Positions 12,875 to 22,739 are shown, counted from the stretch's first letter. The stretch is 57,579 bases of DNA from a bacterium (GCA_030648255.1 JAUSHZ010000016.1:1-57579), one strand, 5' to 3'. Numbers and translations: made by a program. The notes: generated from the letters alone by a model not told the origin.

Positions 12875-13123
12875 ATGATAAATAATTATCTCCAAAAACA
12901 ACTTGAATACTTCAAATCCCACCAAGAAGAACTTGTAAAGAAACACGAAGGAAAATTTCTTGTCATCAACGAACAAAAAGTTCAAGGTGTTTATAGTACA
13001 GAAATAGAAGCATATACAGAAGCCAAAAAGAAATTTAAGCTTGGTGCTTTTTTAATTCAACAATGTTCACCCGGCCAAGAAAGCTACACGCAAACCTTTC
13101 ACTCTCGGGTAGCAATTTCTTGA
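12875..13123 (+). CDS. Small conserved protein (DUF5678-like), partner of downstream retropepsin-like protease
   Basis: KHEGKFLVINEQKVQGVYSTEIEAYTEAKKKFKLGAFLIQQC aligns with 34109-34342 (SRGKFVLIKGSEMIGVYENKDTALSGGYKKFGNQEFLVKEV). Confidence 0.65.
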   Translation: MINNYLQKQLEYFKSHQEELVKKHEGKFLVINEQKVQGVYSTEIEAYTEAKKKFKLGAFLIQQCSPGQESYTQTFHSRVAIS

Positions 13124-13127
13124 CTCT

Positions 13128-13682
13128 ATGCAACATCACGCATTTACTACCCGATATATTGGACGAACGCGCGTAATATTCAATAAAATAAAGGTGTGTT
13201 TGCCTATTACTCCTGAAGAGGCACGAGCACAGAGAATTGACTTTAGGGAATACATAGCAATTTGGGACACAGGAGCAACGCACTCTGCTATAACAAAAAA
13301 AGTTGTAGATGACTTAAATCTACAACCCACAGGAGCACGAGAAACGAGACACGCCGGTGGAAAGTCATTAAATAATACATACCTTGTCAATATTTCATTA
13401 CCAGATGGGGTGATGGTACCCCATGTGCGAGTAACAGAAGTTCAACTTATCCCTGATGACAATGTATCAGATGACAAACAACCTCAGCTCTTAATCGGAA
13501 TGGACATAATTGGTCTTGGCGATTTCGCTGTTACTAACGCCAATGGCAAAACTACTTTTTCGTTCAGAATTCCATCAGTTCAAGAAATAGATTTTGTGCC
13601 AGATGCTCAAGAAAAAAATATAATGGGTGGCGGTAATAGAAAAGCCCGCCGCACCCTTGAGGCAAGAAAAAGAAGGAGTTAG
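13128..13682 (+). CDS. Retropepsin-like aspartic protease (clan AA)
   Basis: IAIWDTGATHSAITKKVVDDLNL (D-T-G-A) and LLIGMDIIGLGDFAV. Confidence 0.8.
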   Translation: MQHHAFTTRYIGRTRVIFNKIKVCLPITPEEARAQRIDFREYIAIWDTGATHSAITKKVVDDLNLQPTGARETRHAGGKSLNNTYLVNISLPDGVMVPHVRVTEVQLIPDDNVSDDKQPQLLIGMDIIGLGDFAVTNANGKTTFSFRIPSVQEIDFVPDAQEKNIMGGGNRKARRTLEARKRRS

Positions 13683-13704
13683 TTTGGGCAATATAACCAC
13701 CATC

Positions 13705-13738
13705 AAAAAACCTGCGAGATTTTAGTCGCAGGTTTTTT
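13705..13738. terminator. Bidirectional intrinsic terminator
   Basis: AAAAAACCTGCGA-gattttag-TCGCAGGTTTTTT between convergent genes. Confidence 0.85.
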
Positions 13739-14483
13739 GTTCGTTTAAAAAGTCTTCTACTTTGGCAATGTCATCTGGGTTGCCAAAATCCAGCCAATAA
13801 TCCTGCAACATTTTTACCTTTACTTTGCCCTCTTTGGCCAATAAAGTAACTGCATCAGTTAATTCGTATTCTCCTCGGGGAGATATACACACTTGTGGTA
13901 ATTTTTCAAAAACTTCTGGCGTAAATTTATAAATCCCCTTATTAACTAAATTACCAACATATTCTTTAGGCTTTTCAATGATTTCTTTTAACTCTCCTTT
14001 TTCGTTTGTTATTAAAACTCCGTATTTTTCTGGGTGGTCGGTTGTGGAAGCGCCAATATAATTATAATCATCTTCCTCTCCCATTGCTTGTAAATCTCTA
14101 ACTGAAAATAAATTGTCCCCATAAATAGAAAGAAAGTTTTCATTGCCAACCCAATCCCTAACACATTTCATTGGGCATAAAGTGCCATATTCTTTTTCCT
14201 TTGGCCCCAAAATCTCAAACTGGTTGAGCAAGTCAATTTTTATATCTGCCTTGCCTTTTTGAGAGCAAAAATCCAAGTATTCCTTAACAAACCTTTCCAT
14301 TAGTTCAGCGTGAAAGCCAACCACCAGCATAAAATCTTTATAGCCAGCAGTAATTAAGTGGTCAAGCAAATAAGCTAAAAATGGCCTTTGCTTAACGCAA
14401 ATTAAAGACTTTGGCTTGTCTTTTGAGAGCTCTAACATCCTTGTGCCCTGCCCGGCAGCTGCAATTACAACTTTTTTTATCAT
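13722..14483 (-). CDS. NDP-sugar nucleotidyltransferase (glucose-1-phosphate uridylyl/thymidylyltransferase-like)
   Basis: VVIAAAGQGTRMLELSKDKPKSLICVKQRPFLAYLLDHLITAGYKDFMLVVGF. Confidence 0.88.
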   Translation of the reverse strand: MIKKVVIAAAGQGTRMLELSKDKPKSLICVKQRPFLAYLLDHLITAGYKDFMLVVGFHAELMERFVKEYLDFCSQKGKADIKIDLLNQFEILGPKEKEYGTLCPMKCVRDWVGNENFLSIYGDNLFSVRDLQAMGEEDDYNYIGASTTDHPEKYGVLITNEKGELKEIIEKPKEYVGNLVNKGIYKFTPEVFEKLPQVCISPRGEYELTDAVTLLAKEGKVKVKMLQDYWLDFGNPDDIAKVEDFLNEQKTCD

Positions 14484-16813
14484 ATTACAAAGTTTATTAA
14501 TTTATCTTTTACAAAAATAACTTTTTTAATTTCTTTATCTTTTATCCATTGGCTCATCTTTCCATCTTGTTTGGCAATTACCGAAACCTGTTCCCGATCT
14601 GCTCCTGCTTCAACTTCCACAACCCCCCTTGCTTTGCCATTAATTTGAACCACTATATTAACTTTTTCATCTTTTAACAAGGCGGCATCGTACTTTGGCC
14701 ATTGTTCTTCAAAAATTGAATTCCCCTCCCTCTTAATTCCTAATTCTTGATTCTTAATTCCGCTGTATAACTCCTCAGCGATGTGCGGAGCGAAAGGCGC
14801 TAAAAGCAATAAAAACTTTTCAAAAACATTTTGGGGAATTTCTTTTTCTTTTTCTATTTCATTAAGCAAAATCATTAAAGCAGAAATGGCTGTATTAAAC
14901 TTCATTGCCTCAATGTCTTCCCCTACTTTTTTAATCGTTTTATTTAATAATTTTTCTAATTTGGAATTTGGAATTTGTTTGTTTCTTGTTTCTTGTTTCT
15001 TGGAATTTAATCCGTAAACTCTATCCAAAAATTTTCTCGCCCCCTTAATACTGTTCGTATCCCACGCAATAGCTTGGTCAAAAGGCCCCATAAACATTTC
15101 GTAAATCCTTAAAGTATCAGCGCCATATTCTTTAACAATATCGTCAGGGTTTATAACATTACCCTTTGATTTGCTCATCTTTACTCCTCCTTGAGCCAAA
15201 ATTAAACCAACATTTCTCAGCTTTAAAAATGGCTCGTCAAAATCAATTAAGCCCTTTTTAAAGAGCGCTCTAGTAAAAAACCGAGCATACAAAAGATGCA
15301 AGACCGCATGCTCAGCTCCGCCCACATATAAATCAACTGGCAACCAATAATCAATTAGTTTTTTATCAGCAAATTCATTTTTATTTTTATGGTCAAGATA
15401 GCGAAAGAAATACCAAGACGAACAAACAAAAGTATCCGTGGTATCGCTTTCCCGCCTAGCTGGCCCGCCACATTGCGGGCATTTAACTTTATGAAATTCT
15501 TTTGATTTTACTAAAGGCGATTCTCCTGTTGGCACAAAATCAACATCTGTTGGCAATAATACTGGCAAGTCTTTTTCCGGTACAGGTTGCTCACCGCATT
15601 TTTCACAATAGATAATTGGAATGGGCGCCCCCCAATAGCGCTGCCGTGAAACCAGCCAATCTCGCATTTTATAATTTATTTTTTTCTTGGCTATGCCTTT
15701 TTCTGCCATTTCCATGGTGTTTGGCGCTTCAACAATTGGCAAATTAAATTTTTTCGCAAAGTCGTAATCTCGGTTATCTTGGGCAGGCACAGCCATAATA
15801 GCTCCAGTGCCATAACCAGACAAAACATAGTCAGCCACAAAAATTGGAATTTCTTTGTTATTGGCTGGATTTATCGCCACAATGCCTTCTAATTTTACGC
15901 CAGTTTTGTCTTTTACATCTGCTTGTCTATCACGTTCGCTTTTCTTCTTTGCCATCTCAACATAATCTTTCACTTCTTCATAATTCTTAATTCCTAATTC
16001 TTGATTCTTGAATATATCGTGCTCTGGCGCCACCACTAAATAAGTACACCCAAATATAGTATCTATCCTTGTTGTAAAAACCCTGATTCCTGATTCCTGA
16101 TTCCTGATTCTAAAATCTATCTCGTATCCCTCGCTCTTTCCAATCCAATTTTTCTGCATTATTTTAATTGGTTCTGGCCAATCAATTTTTTCTAAACCCT
16201 GCAATAATTCCTCATTAAAATCCGTGATTTTAAAAAACCATTGCTCCAGGTCTTTTTGTAAAACATCGCTAGAGCATCTTTCACATTTTCCATCTTGCGC
16301 TTGCTCGTTGGCTAAAACTGTCTGACAGGAATCGCACCAATTAACAGAGGCCTTTGCCTTATATGCCCAACCATTTTCGTAAAGAAAAAGAAAAAACCAC
16401 TGCGTCCATTTATAATATTCAGGGCTTGATGTATCAATTTCACGCGACCAATCATAAGAAAATCCCAAAGATTTAATTTGTTCTTTAAAGTGAGCTATGT
16501 TTTTATGCGTGCTTTCATTTGGGTGAACTTTGGTTTTAATAGCGTAATTTTCAGCTGGCAAGCCAAAAGCGTCCCAGCCAATTGGGTGGAGCACATTAAA
16601 ACCGTTCATTCTTTTGTAGCGAGAAATAATATCTGTGGCCGTATATCCCTTTGGGTGGCCCACATGAAGCCCAGCACCCGATGGATACGGGAACATATCC
16701 AAGCAATAAAATTTAGGCCTTTTATCAAAGTCCTGCGCTTTATTTAGTTCTTGCTTTTCCCAAAATTTCTGCCACTTGGGTTCAATTTTATCTGGTTCGT
16801 ATTTTTCTGCCAT
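14480..16813 (-). CDS. leuS: Leucyl-tRNA synthetase
   Basis: FYCLDMFPYPSGAGLHVGHPKGYTATDIISRYKRMNGFNVLHPIGWDAFGLPAENYAI; KMSKSKGNVINPDDIV. Confidence 0.98.
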   Translation of the reverse strand: MAEKYEPDKIEPKWQKFWEKQELNKAQDFDKRPKFYCLDMFPYPSGAGLHVGHPKGYTATDIISRYKRMNGFNVLHPIGWDAFGLPAENYAIKTKVHPNESTHKNIAHFKEQIKSLGFSYDWSREIDTSSPEYYKWTQWFFLFLYENGWAYKAKASVNWCDSCQTVLANEQAQDGKCERCSSDVLQKDLEQWFFKITDFNEELLQGLEKIDWPEPIKIMQKNWIGKSEGYEIDFRIRNQESGIRVFTTRIDTIFGCTYLVVAPEHDIFKNQELGIKNYEEVKDYVEMAKKKSERDRQADVKDKTGVKLEGIVAINPANNKEIPIFVADYVLSGYGTGAIMAVPAQDNRDYDFAKKFNLPIVEAPNTMEMAEKGIAKKKINYKMRDWLVSRQRYWGAPIPIIYCEKCGEQPVPEKDLPVLLPTDVDFVPTGESPLVKSKEFHKVKCPQCGGPARRESDTTDTFVCSSWYFFRYLDHKNKNEFADKKLIDYWLPVDLYVGGAEHAVLHLLYARFFTRALFKKGLIDFDEPFLKLRNVGLILAQGGVKMSKSKGNVINPDDIVKEYGADTLRIYEMFMGPFDQAIAWDTNSIKGARKFLDRVYGLNSKKQETRNKQIPNSKLEKLLNKTIKKVGEDIEAMKFNTAISALMILLNEIEKEKEIPQNVFEKFLLLLAPFAPHIAEELYSGIKNQELGIKREGNSIFEEQWPKYDAALLKDEKVNIVVQINGKARGVVEVEAGADREQVSVIAKQDGKMSQWIKDKEIKKVIFVKDKLINFVI

Positions 16814-16838
16814 AATAATACTGTATTGTATGCCAAAA

Positions 16839-17681
16839 CTAACTTAAATTAAAGAGTTTCTTGGCATTTTGGGTGGTTATTTCAGCAATTTTTTCTAATG
16901 GCTCGCCACGAATTTCCGCAATTTTTTGAGCAATGTATTTAATATTTATGGGTTCGTTGCGGTCTTGTTGGCCACCTTCGCCCTGTGGGCTACAGCGTGC
17001 CGAAGACGGGCAAAGAAACGGGCAATCAGTTTCTAAAAGCATTTTTTCAAGAGGCATTTTTTTGATTGTTTCATCAACATCAAATTTAAATATAATTCCA
17101 TTAAAACCCAAATAAAATCCAAGCTCCATATATCTTTGCGCCTCCTCCCAACTTCCTGTAAAGCAATGCACCACCCCCCTCTCCCCTTTTCCTAATTCAT
17201 AATTCATAACTCTTAATTCCTCCAGTAGCTCTCTATGCGCTTTTCGGCAATGTAAAATTACGGGCAAGTTCAATTCTTTTGCCAGCTCTAATTGTTTTAA
17301 AAAAACTTCTTTTTGTTTTTCTTTAAAAACTTCTGCTTTTACTTTTCCTTTTGGCTCGTTCCAATAATCCAAACCAATTTCTCCTATAGCTACCACCCCT
17401 TTTTCTTTTGATAGTCCTCTGTATTTCTCAATATCAAGTTCCTCCAACCGATCCTCATCAAGTTGACTTAAATCAACAACACAGTTAATTGGGTGCAACC
17501 CGATAGAAGCAAAAACACCAGCTGGGTATTGCTGGGCTATTTCCACTGCCAATTGCGAGGTTTTATAATTAGAGCTAGCATTTATTATCCAAACATCTTG
17601 TTCTAAGCTTTTCTTTATAACTTCATCTCTATCCTCGTCAAACGCTTTAAAATTTAAATGACTGTGAGTATCGATTAGCAT
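16839..17681 (-). CDS. tatD: TatD-family metal-dependent deoxyribonuclease
   Basis: MLIDTHSHLNFKAFDEDRDEVI...AIGEIGLDYWNE...LLETDCPFL. Confidence 0.95.
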   Translation of the reverse strand: MLIDTHSHLNFKAFDEDRDEVIKKSLEQDVWIINASSNYKTSQLAVEIAQQYPAGVFASIGLHPINCVVDLSQLDEDRLEELDIEKYRGLSKEKGVVAIGEIGLDYWNEPKGKVKAEVFKEKQKEVFLKQLELAKELNLPVILHCRKAHRELLEELRVMNYELGKGERGVVHCFTGSWEEAQRYMELGFYLGFNGIIFKFDVDETIKKMPLEKMLLETDCPFLCPSSARCSPQGEGGQQDRNEPINIKYIAQKIAEIRGEPLEKIAEITTQNAKKLFNLS

Positions 17682-17682
17682 A

Positions 17683-19236
17683 TTAATTCAAGCGAGGAAA
17701 TAATGGCTCGCTTTTGTTGGTTTTTATTTGCTCCAGAATTTTATCTGCGGTTTGGGGCATAAACGGCTTGAGCATTTCAGCGATTTCCCCCAAAACTACT
17801 AATAAATCTTTAATAACTTTTTCATTTTTAGTTTTTAGTTTTTCATTTGCTAACTCCCATGGTTTTTCAGTATCAATTATTTTATCGCAAGCCCCAATCA
17901 GCTCCCAAATAGCTCCCAAAGCTTCGTCGATTTTTAAATTTTCCAAAGCCAAGCTAAAGTTATACTTATTTTTTGCTTCTAAAATATTTTGTTCTAATCT
18001 TGAACCCTTAACTTTTAACTTTGCGCTCCCGCCAGCAACGCTTTGCGTAGCGATGCGGACTGGTTGCACTTTTAACTTAGTTGCAAGAGTAACCACTCTT
18101 GCAACAAGATTCCCCAACCCGCTGGCTAAATCACTATTATATTTTTCATCTAAACGGCTAAGGGAAACGTCCCCGTCGTTGCCGCCAAATGGAAACTGGG
18201 TTAAAAGCAAATATCTGGTGGCGTCTGTTCCGTATTTTTTAATTAAATCGTTCGGGTCAACTATATTACCAATGGTTTTGGACATTTTTTGTCCGTCAAT
18301 TGTAAAATACCCGTGGCAAAAAGCTTGCTTTGGCAATTGATCAATAGCGTCGTCACCATAATAAGCCAATAAAATTGCTGGCCACATAATACAATGAAAC
18401 TTCAAAATTTCTCGGCCCATTAAATGCAAATCCACTGGCCAAAATTCCATCTTGCCCAAATTTTGCAAGACAGTCCAATAATTAAGCAGGGCATCTATCC
18501 ACACGTAAACTGTTTGGCTTTCTTCCCATGGCAACTTAATGCCCCAAGAAACACTTTTCCGAGAAATTGAAACATCATCTAACCCCTGCTTAATAACACC
18601 CAAAACTTCACTCTTAGCTTTTTCGGGAAGTATTAGTAGTTTATCGCTCTCAATAAGCTCTTTAATTTTTGGCAACAATTGCCTTAACTTAAAAAACCAG
18701 TTTTCTTCAGCCACATCTTGGGGTTCACATTTGTGGTCTGGGCACTTGCCATCAACTAAATCTTTGTCAGTTACAAATTTTTCACAGCCCACGCAATACT
18801 TGCCAGCGTACTCGCCCTCGTATAAATAGCCATTACTTTTTAAAACATTTAAAAACTCAGCTACTTTTTCTTCGTGGCTTTTATCAGTTGTTCTGATAAA
18901 ATATGAGTAGTCAATATTTAAATTTTGCCAAGCTGTTTTAAATAAACCCGAAATTTCATCACAAAATTCCTGCGGAGTTTTGCCTGCTTTTTGAGCTGCT
19001 TCGGCAATTTTAGCGCCGTGCTCATCTGTGCCCGTTAAAAAGAAAACCTCTTTGCCCAGAATTCTGTAATATCGAGTTAAAACATCAATTGCCAAAGTAG
19101 TATAAGCGTGCCCAATATGGGGTTTGGAATTTACATAATAAATCGGCGTGGTTAAATAGATTTTATTGTCTTTTTCTGCCATAGATTTGATTAAATTTAC
19201 TTTATCACACTTCTCCCCAAATTTTAATCTTGACAA
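17683..19236 (-). CDS. metG: Methionyl-tRNA synthetase (real start probably MAEKDNKIYLTTPIYYVNSKPHIGHAYTT)
   Basis: TPIYYVNSKPHIGHAYTTLAIDVLTRYYRILGKEVFFLTGTDEHGAKI; KMSKTIGNIVDPNDLI. Confidence 0.97.
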   Translation of the reverse strand: MSRLKFGEKCDKVNLIKSMAEKDNKIYLTTPIYYVNSKPHIGHAYTTLAIDVLTRYYRILGKEVFFLTGTDEHGAKIAEAAQKAGKTPQEFCDEISGLFKTAWQNLNIDYSYFIRTTDKSHEEKVAEFLNVLKSNGYLYEGEYAGKYCVGCEKFVTDKDLVDGKCPDHKCEPQDVAEENWFFKLRQLLPKIKELIESDKLLILPEKAKSEVLGVIKQGLDDVSISRKSVSWGIKLPWEESQTVYVWIDALLNYWTVLQNLGKMEFWPVDLHLMGREILKFHCIMWPAILLAYYGDDAIDQLPKQAFCHGYFTIDGQKMSKTIGNIVDPNDLIKKYGTDATRYLLLTQFPFGGNDGDVSLSRLDEKYNSDLASGLGNLVARVVTLATKLKVQPVRIATQSVAGGSAKLKVKGSRLEQNILEAKNKYNFSLALENLKIDEALGAIWELIGACDKIIDTEKPWELANEKLKTKNEKVIKDLLVVLGEIAEMLKPFMPQTADKILEQIKTNKSEPLFPRLN

Positions 19237-19310
19237 ACGTCACTTTAAGATGTACGCTATATTTAAATTTTACTTCTATTAAAAATTAAAAAACGAAAGG
19301 AGTAGACATA

Positions 19311-19607
19311 ATGAAAAAGTTCCTTTTAGTATTAGGGCTTGCCATCATTTCTCTTACTATGTTTTTCTTGCTATACAGTTACTTTCCTCAGCGTAGAGAG
19401 GATGGGACTATAATACAATACAATCATGGGCCCCAGGGCATTGAGTGGGCATATCCCTCTATTTCCATCGCTATGGGATTTATTTTAATATTCTTTGGGA
19501 TAGTAAAACCCAGAACATTGAAAAAAATTCATTACAAATGGCTTGCCATTTGTAGGTGGACAAGGAAAATAACTGGGTTTAGGATTAGTAGACCTTATTT
19601 TTACTAA
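19311..19607 (+). CDS. Hypothetical small membrane protein
   Basis: RBS-like aggag upstream, two TM segments, terminator hairpin downstream. Confidence 0.55.
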   Translation: MKKFLLVLGLAIISLTMFFLLYSYFPQRREDGTIIQYNHGPQGIEWAYPSISIAMGFILIFFGIVKPRTLKKIHYKWLAICRWTRKITGFRISRPYFY

Positions 19608-19613
19608 ACCCAA

Positions 19614-19668
19614 AAAAGCGGCAAAGCGGTGCTAACAATCACACCGATTTGCCGCTTTGCCATTTTTA
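19614..19668 (+). terminator. Intrinsic terminator / long hairpin
   Basis: AAAAGCGGCAAAGCGGTG ctaacaat CACACCGATTTGCCGCTTTGCC followed by ATTTTT. Confidence 0.75.
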
Positions 19669-19678
19669 TAAGCTAATT

Positions 19679-20434
19679 TTATTTACTAACCACCACCACA
19701 AACTCTCCTTTTATTGGAGATTTTTTTATTGCTTCAATAATTTCGGTAATACTTCCCCGATAAATTGTTTCAAATTTCTTGGTTAATTCGCGACCAACAA
19801 CAACCTGCAACTCTTGGGGGGACAGTCCCCCTTCATTCTTCAGGGGGACTGTCCCCCATAACTCGTTCAAGGTTTTCAAAATGCGGTATGGGGATTCAAA
19901 AAATATAACAGGGTATTTTGAATTTAAAACTTCTTCAAAAAATTGTTTTCTTTTTTTCTTAATTGGCGGGAAACCTAAAAAAATAAATCTATCCATTGGA
20001 AATCCGCAAACACTAGCAATAGCGGTTATAGCCGAGGGTCCGGGAATGGGGATTATTTCTATTTCATCCTCTGCTTTTTCTAACTCTTCCGATGTGTAAT
20101 TTTTATGCGGTCGTTCAGAAATTACATATTGATTAACAATAGCATCGACAAGTTTATTGCCAGGGTCGGATATTCCCGGAGTGCCAGCATCAGAAATTAA
20201 AGCTAAATTTTTCCCCCCGCACAACAAACCCAAAATATAATCAACTTTATCCAGCTTGGAATGCTGATGATAAGAAATCATTGGCTTTTTTATGCCAAAA
20301 CGAGTGAGCATTTTTTGGCTCACTCGCGTGTCTTCACACAAAATATAATCAACTAATTTTAGGGTTTCTTGCGCCCTTTGGGAAATATCGTTTAAATTGC
20401 CAATTGGCGTTCCCACTACAAACAAAGTACTCAT
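19679..20434 (-). CDS. rsmI: 16S rRNA (cytidine1402-2'-O)-methyltransferase RsmI
   Basis: MSTLFVVGTPIGNLNDISQRAQETLKLVDYILCEDTRVSQKML...ALISDAGTPGISDPG. Confidence 0.96.
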   Translation of the reverse strand: MSTLFVVGTPIGNLNDISQRAQETLKLVDYILCEDTRVSQKMLTRFGIKKPMISYHQHSKLDKVDYILGLLCGGKNLALISDAGTPGISDPGNKLVDAIVNQYVISERPHKNYTSEELEKAEDEIEIIPIPGPSAITAIASVCGFPMDRFIFLGFPPIKKKRKQFFEEVLNSKYPVIFFESPYRILKTLNELWGTVPLKNEGGLSPQELQVVVGRELTKKFETIYRGSITEIIEAIKKSPIKGEFVVVVSK

Positions 20435-21477
20435 GAATTTTCTACTTGTTCTGGCAACTCATGCCTCTGGCGTTTTATCAGGTAGTCTTTAATAATCTCG
20501 TAAATAACTCCAGCCAACGGAATACCCAAAATAGCCCCAGCCGCTCCCCACAATTCTCCTCCAATAGCAAAAGCTACTAACACTAAAACAGGAGACAGGC
20601 CAATGAGCTTTTTAAATATAATCGGAAATAAAATATGATTTTCAATTTCCTGAATAATAAAAAATGCCAAAATCACAAAAACTGCTTGGGGAAAAGAAAT
20701 CAAGGAAACAACCGAAAACAAAGCAACCCCAGCGACCAATGGACCGATAAACGGCAACAAATCCAATACACCAGCAATAAGAGCTAAAATAAAAGCGTAC
20801 TTTACATTTAAAATCATTAAGATGACATACATTCCCAAACCAACAAAAGCAATGCCAATTAGCCGGGTTACAAACCAGCCACTTACTTTCTTTTTTGAAC
20901 GCCTCCACAAACCGAATAAATATTCTTTATACTTGGGCGGTGAAAATGCACTTAATATTTTTTCCACAAAATGTCGCTCTAAAGATATAAAAAAAGCCAT
21001 TGCCACCACCAAGGCAGTTGAGGCTGCTCCGCCAAAAATGCTCGCTAAAGCGCTTGTAAAGCTCCCTCCAGCGCTGTTTAAATTAGTTTGCAAACTAGCC
21101 ATAAAAACTTTGCTACTTTTAAAAGAGGTAATGCCCAATTTCTCAAAGAAAGGTGAAATTTTTTTTAAATAAATCGGCAAATTTGCCACAAAATCTTGAA
21201 TTTCATAAAGCAAAATAGGGGCTGTTTTATAAATAAAAAATCCTAACAAGGCAAAAAATCCAAGATATAAAACAGTGGTAGAAATAATGCGAGGCACCCT
21301 TCTTTTTTGAAGCCCATCAATTAAAAAATTAAATAAAATAGAAATAACCAAAGCAAAAACAAACCAGATAATGATATCTTTTACAATATATAAGACATAC
21401 AAACACACAACAAGAAGCGCCAGTTTTGTTGCTGATTGCCAATCTAAATGCAAATTATAAATTTCTTTATCTCTCAT
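20431..21477 (-). CDS. AI-2E family transporter (UPF0118/PerM-like)
   Basis: Multi-pass protein with LLPFIGPLVAGVALFSV and GLSPVLVLVAFAIGGELWGAAGAILGIPLAGV motifs. Confidence 0.92.
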   Translation of the reverse strand: MRDKEIYNLHLDWQSATKLALLVVCLYVLYIVKDIIIWFVFALVISILFNFLIDGLQKRRVPRIISTTVLYLGFFALLGFFIYKTAPILLYEIQDFVANLPIYLKKISPFFEKLGITSFKSSKVFMASLQTNLNSAGGSFTSALASIFGGAASTALVVAMAFFISLERHFVEKILSAFSPPKYKEYLFGLWRRSKKKVSGWFVTRLIGIAFVGLGMYVILMILNVKYAFILALIAGVLDLLPFIGPLVAGVALFSVVSLISFPQAVFVILAFFIIQEIENHILFPIIFKKLIGLSPVLVLVAFAIGGELWGAAGAILGIPLAGVIYEIIKDYLIKRQRHELPEQVENS

Positions 21478-22739
21478 AAGTTCATCAATTTTTGCAATTC
21501 ATTTTCATTTTTATGAGGCCCAATAATTGCTAAATTTAAGCTTTCTTTTCTAAAAATTTCCTTGGCCAAGGCCCTAACTTCGCTCGCTTTTACTTTATCA
21601 ATTTTGGCACACTCCTCTTTTAATGTCAAAATCTTGCTTGTTAAGAGCTCCTGGCCTGCATAAAAAGAAGCCAAGGCGTCAGATGACTCCAAGCTTAAAA
21701 CTAAATTACCCTTTAAGTAATCTTTGGCTTTTTTCAGCTCGCTTTCGGCGATAATTTGCCCAGCTAAATTTTTATATTCTTTTAAAATCATAGCCACTGC
21801 CTTTGATAACGCTGAATGCGGAATCCCGGCTTGCGTAACCAAATACCCAGAATCGGTAAAGCTTTCAGCGTCGGTTTTGATGTAGTAGGCCAACCCATTT
21901 TTTTCCCGTACTTTAATAAATAACCTTGAGCTCATATTGCCCCCAAGTATGGTAGCTAAAATTTCTTGAACATAAATTTTTGGGCTGAATAAATCAAAAG
22001 CCCTAACCCCTAAGCAAAAATGGGTTTGGTCGGTTTCTTTAAATTTTAAATGAATTTGGGGCTCTGTTTGGACTTCAATAACTTTTTCTTTTGATTGGGG
22101 CTTTTTTTTATTTATTGTTTTAAATTTTCTTTTTATGTCCTCAAGCATTTTTGCTTGGCTAAAGTTCCCCGAAACACAAACGATAGTGTTCTTTGAGGAG
22201 TAGTGGTTTTGGATATAGTCAATAAAGTCTTTTCTTTGGACTTTTTTTAAATTCTCTTTAGTGCCTATAGTTTCCCAACCCGCTGGCTGGTCCCCATACA
22301 AAAGCTCTTCAAATAAATCTCTAATATGCCTCACTGGCGTGTCTAAGTACATATTTAGCTCTTCAATAATAACACCCCGCTCTTTTTCAATTTGCTTGCT
22401 TTCAATTTTAGAATTTAAAAACATATCGCTCACCCAATCCAAAGCCAAATCGCTATGCTTTGCGTCAACCTTGGCAAAATAGCCAGTATATTCCTTACTG
22501 GTAAAAGCATTGTAAAACCCGCCAACCCTGTCTAAAGTTTCAGAAATCGCTAAAGCATTGGGCCGTTTTTTTGTCCCCTTAAAAAACATATGCTCCACAA
22601 AATGGGAAATGCCATTATTTTTCTTGGTTTCATATTTACTTCCAGCCCCCACCACAGCCAAAACCGTCACCGCTTGAGTGTTTTTATTTGGCACCAACAT
22701 AATCCGCAAGCCATTGTCTAAAATTATTTTTTTATACAT
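21474..22739 (-). CDS. M16 family zinc peptidase (processing peptidase-like)
   Basis: GISHFVEHMFFKGTKKRP (HxxEH) ... RGVIIEELNMYLD. Confidence 0.95.
   Translation of the reverse strand: MYKKIILDNGLRIMLVPNKNTQAVTVLAVVGAGSKYETKKNNGISHFVEHMFFKGTKKRPNALAISETLDRVGGFYNAFTSKEYTGYFAKVDAKHSDLALDWVSDMFLNSKIESKQIEKERGVIIEELNMYLDTPVRHIRDLFEELLYGDQPAGWETIGTKENLKKVQRKDFIDYIQNHYSSKNTIVCVSGNFSQAKMLEDIKRKFKTINKKKPQSKEKVIEVQTEPQIHLKFKETDQTHFCLGVRAFDLFSPKIYVQEILATILGGNMSSRLFIKVREKNGLAYYIKTDAESFTDSGYLVTQAGIPHSALSKAVAMILKEYKNLAGQIIAESELKKAKDYLKGNLVLSLESSDALASFYAGQELLTSKILTLKEECAKIDKVKASEVRALAKEIFRKESLNLAIIGPHKNENELQKLMNL

Noticed and set aside
15440-15480. GC-rich stretch in leuS (cccgcctagctggcccgccacattgcgggc) as a palindromic insert
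   Set aside because: Encodes the normal conserved LeuRS zinc-binding segment CPQCGGPARRESDTTDTF.
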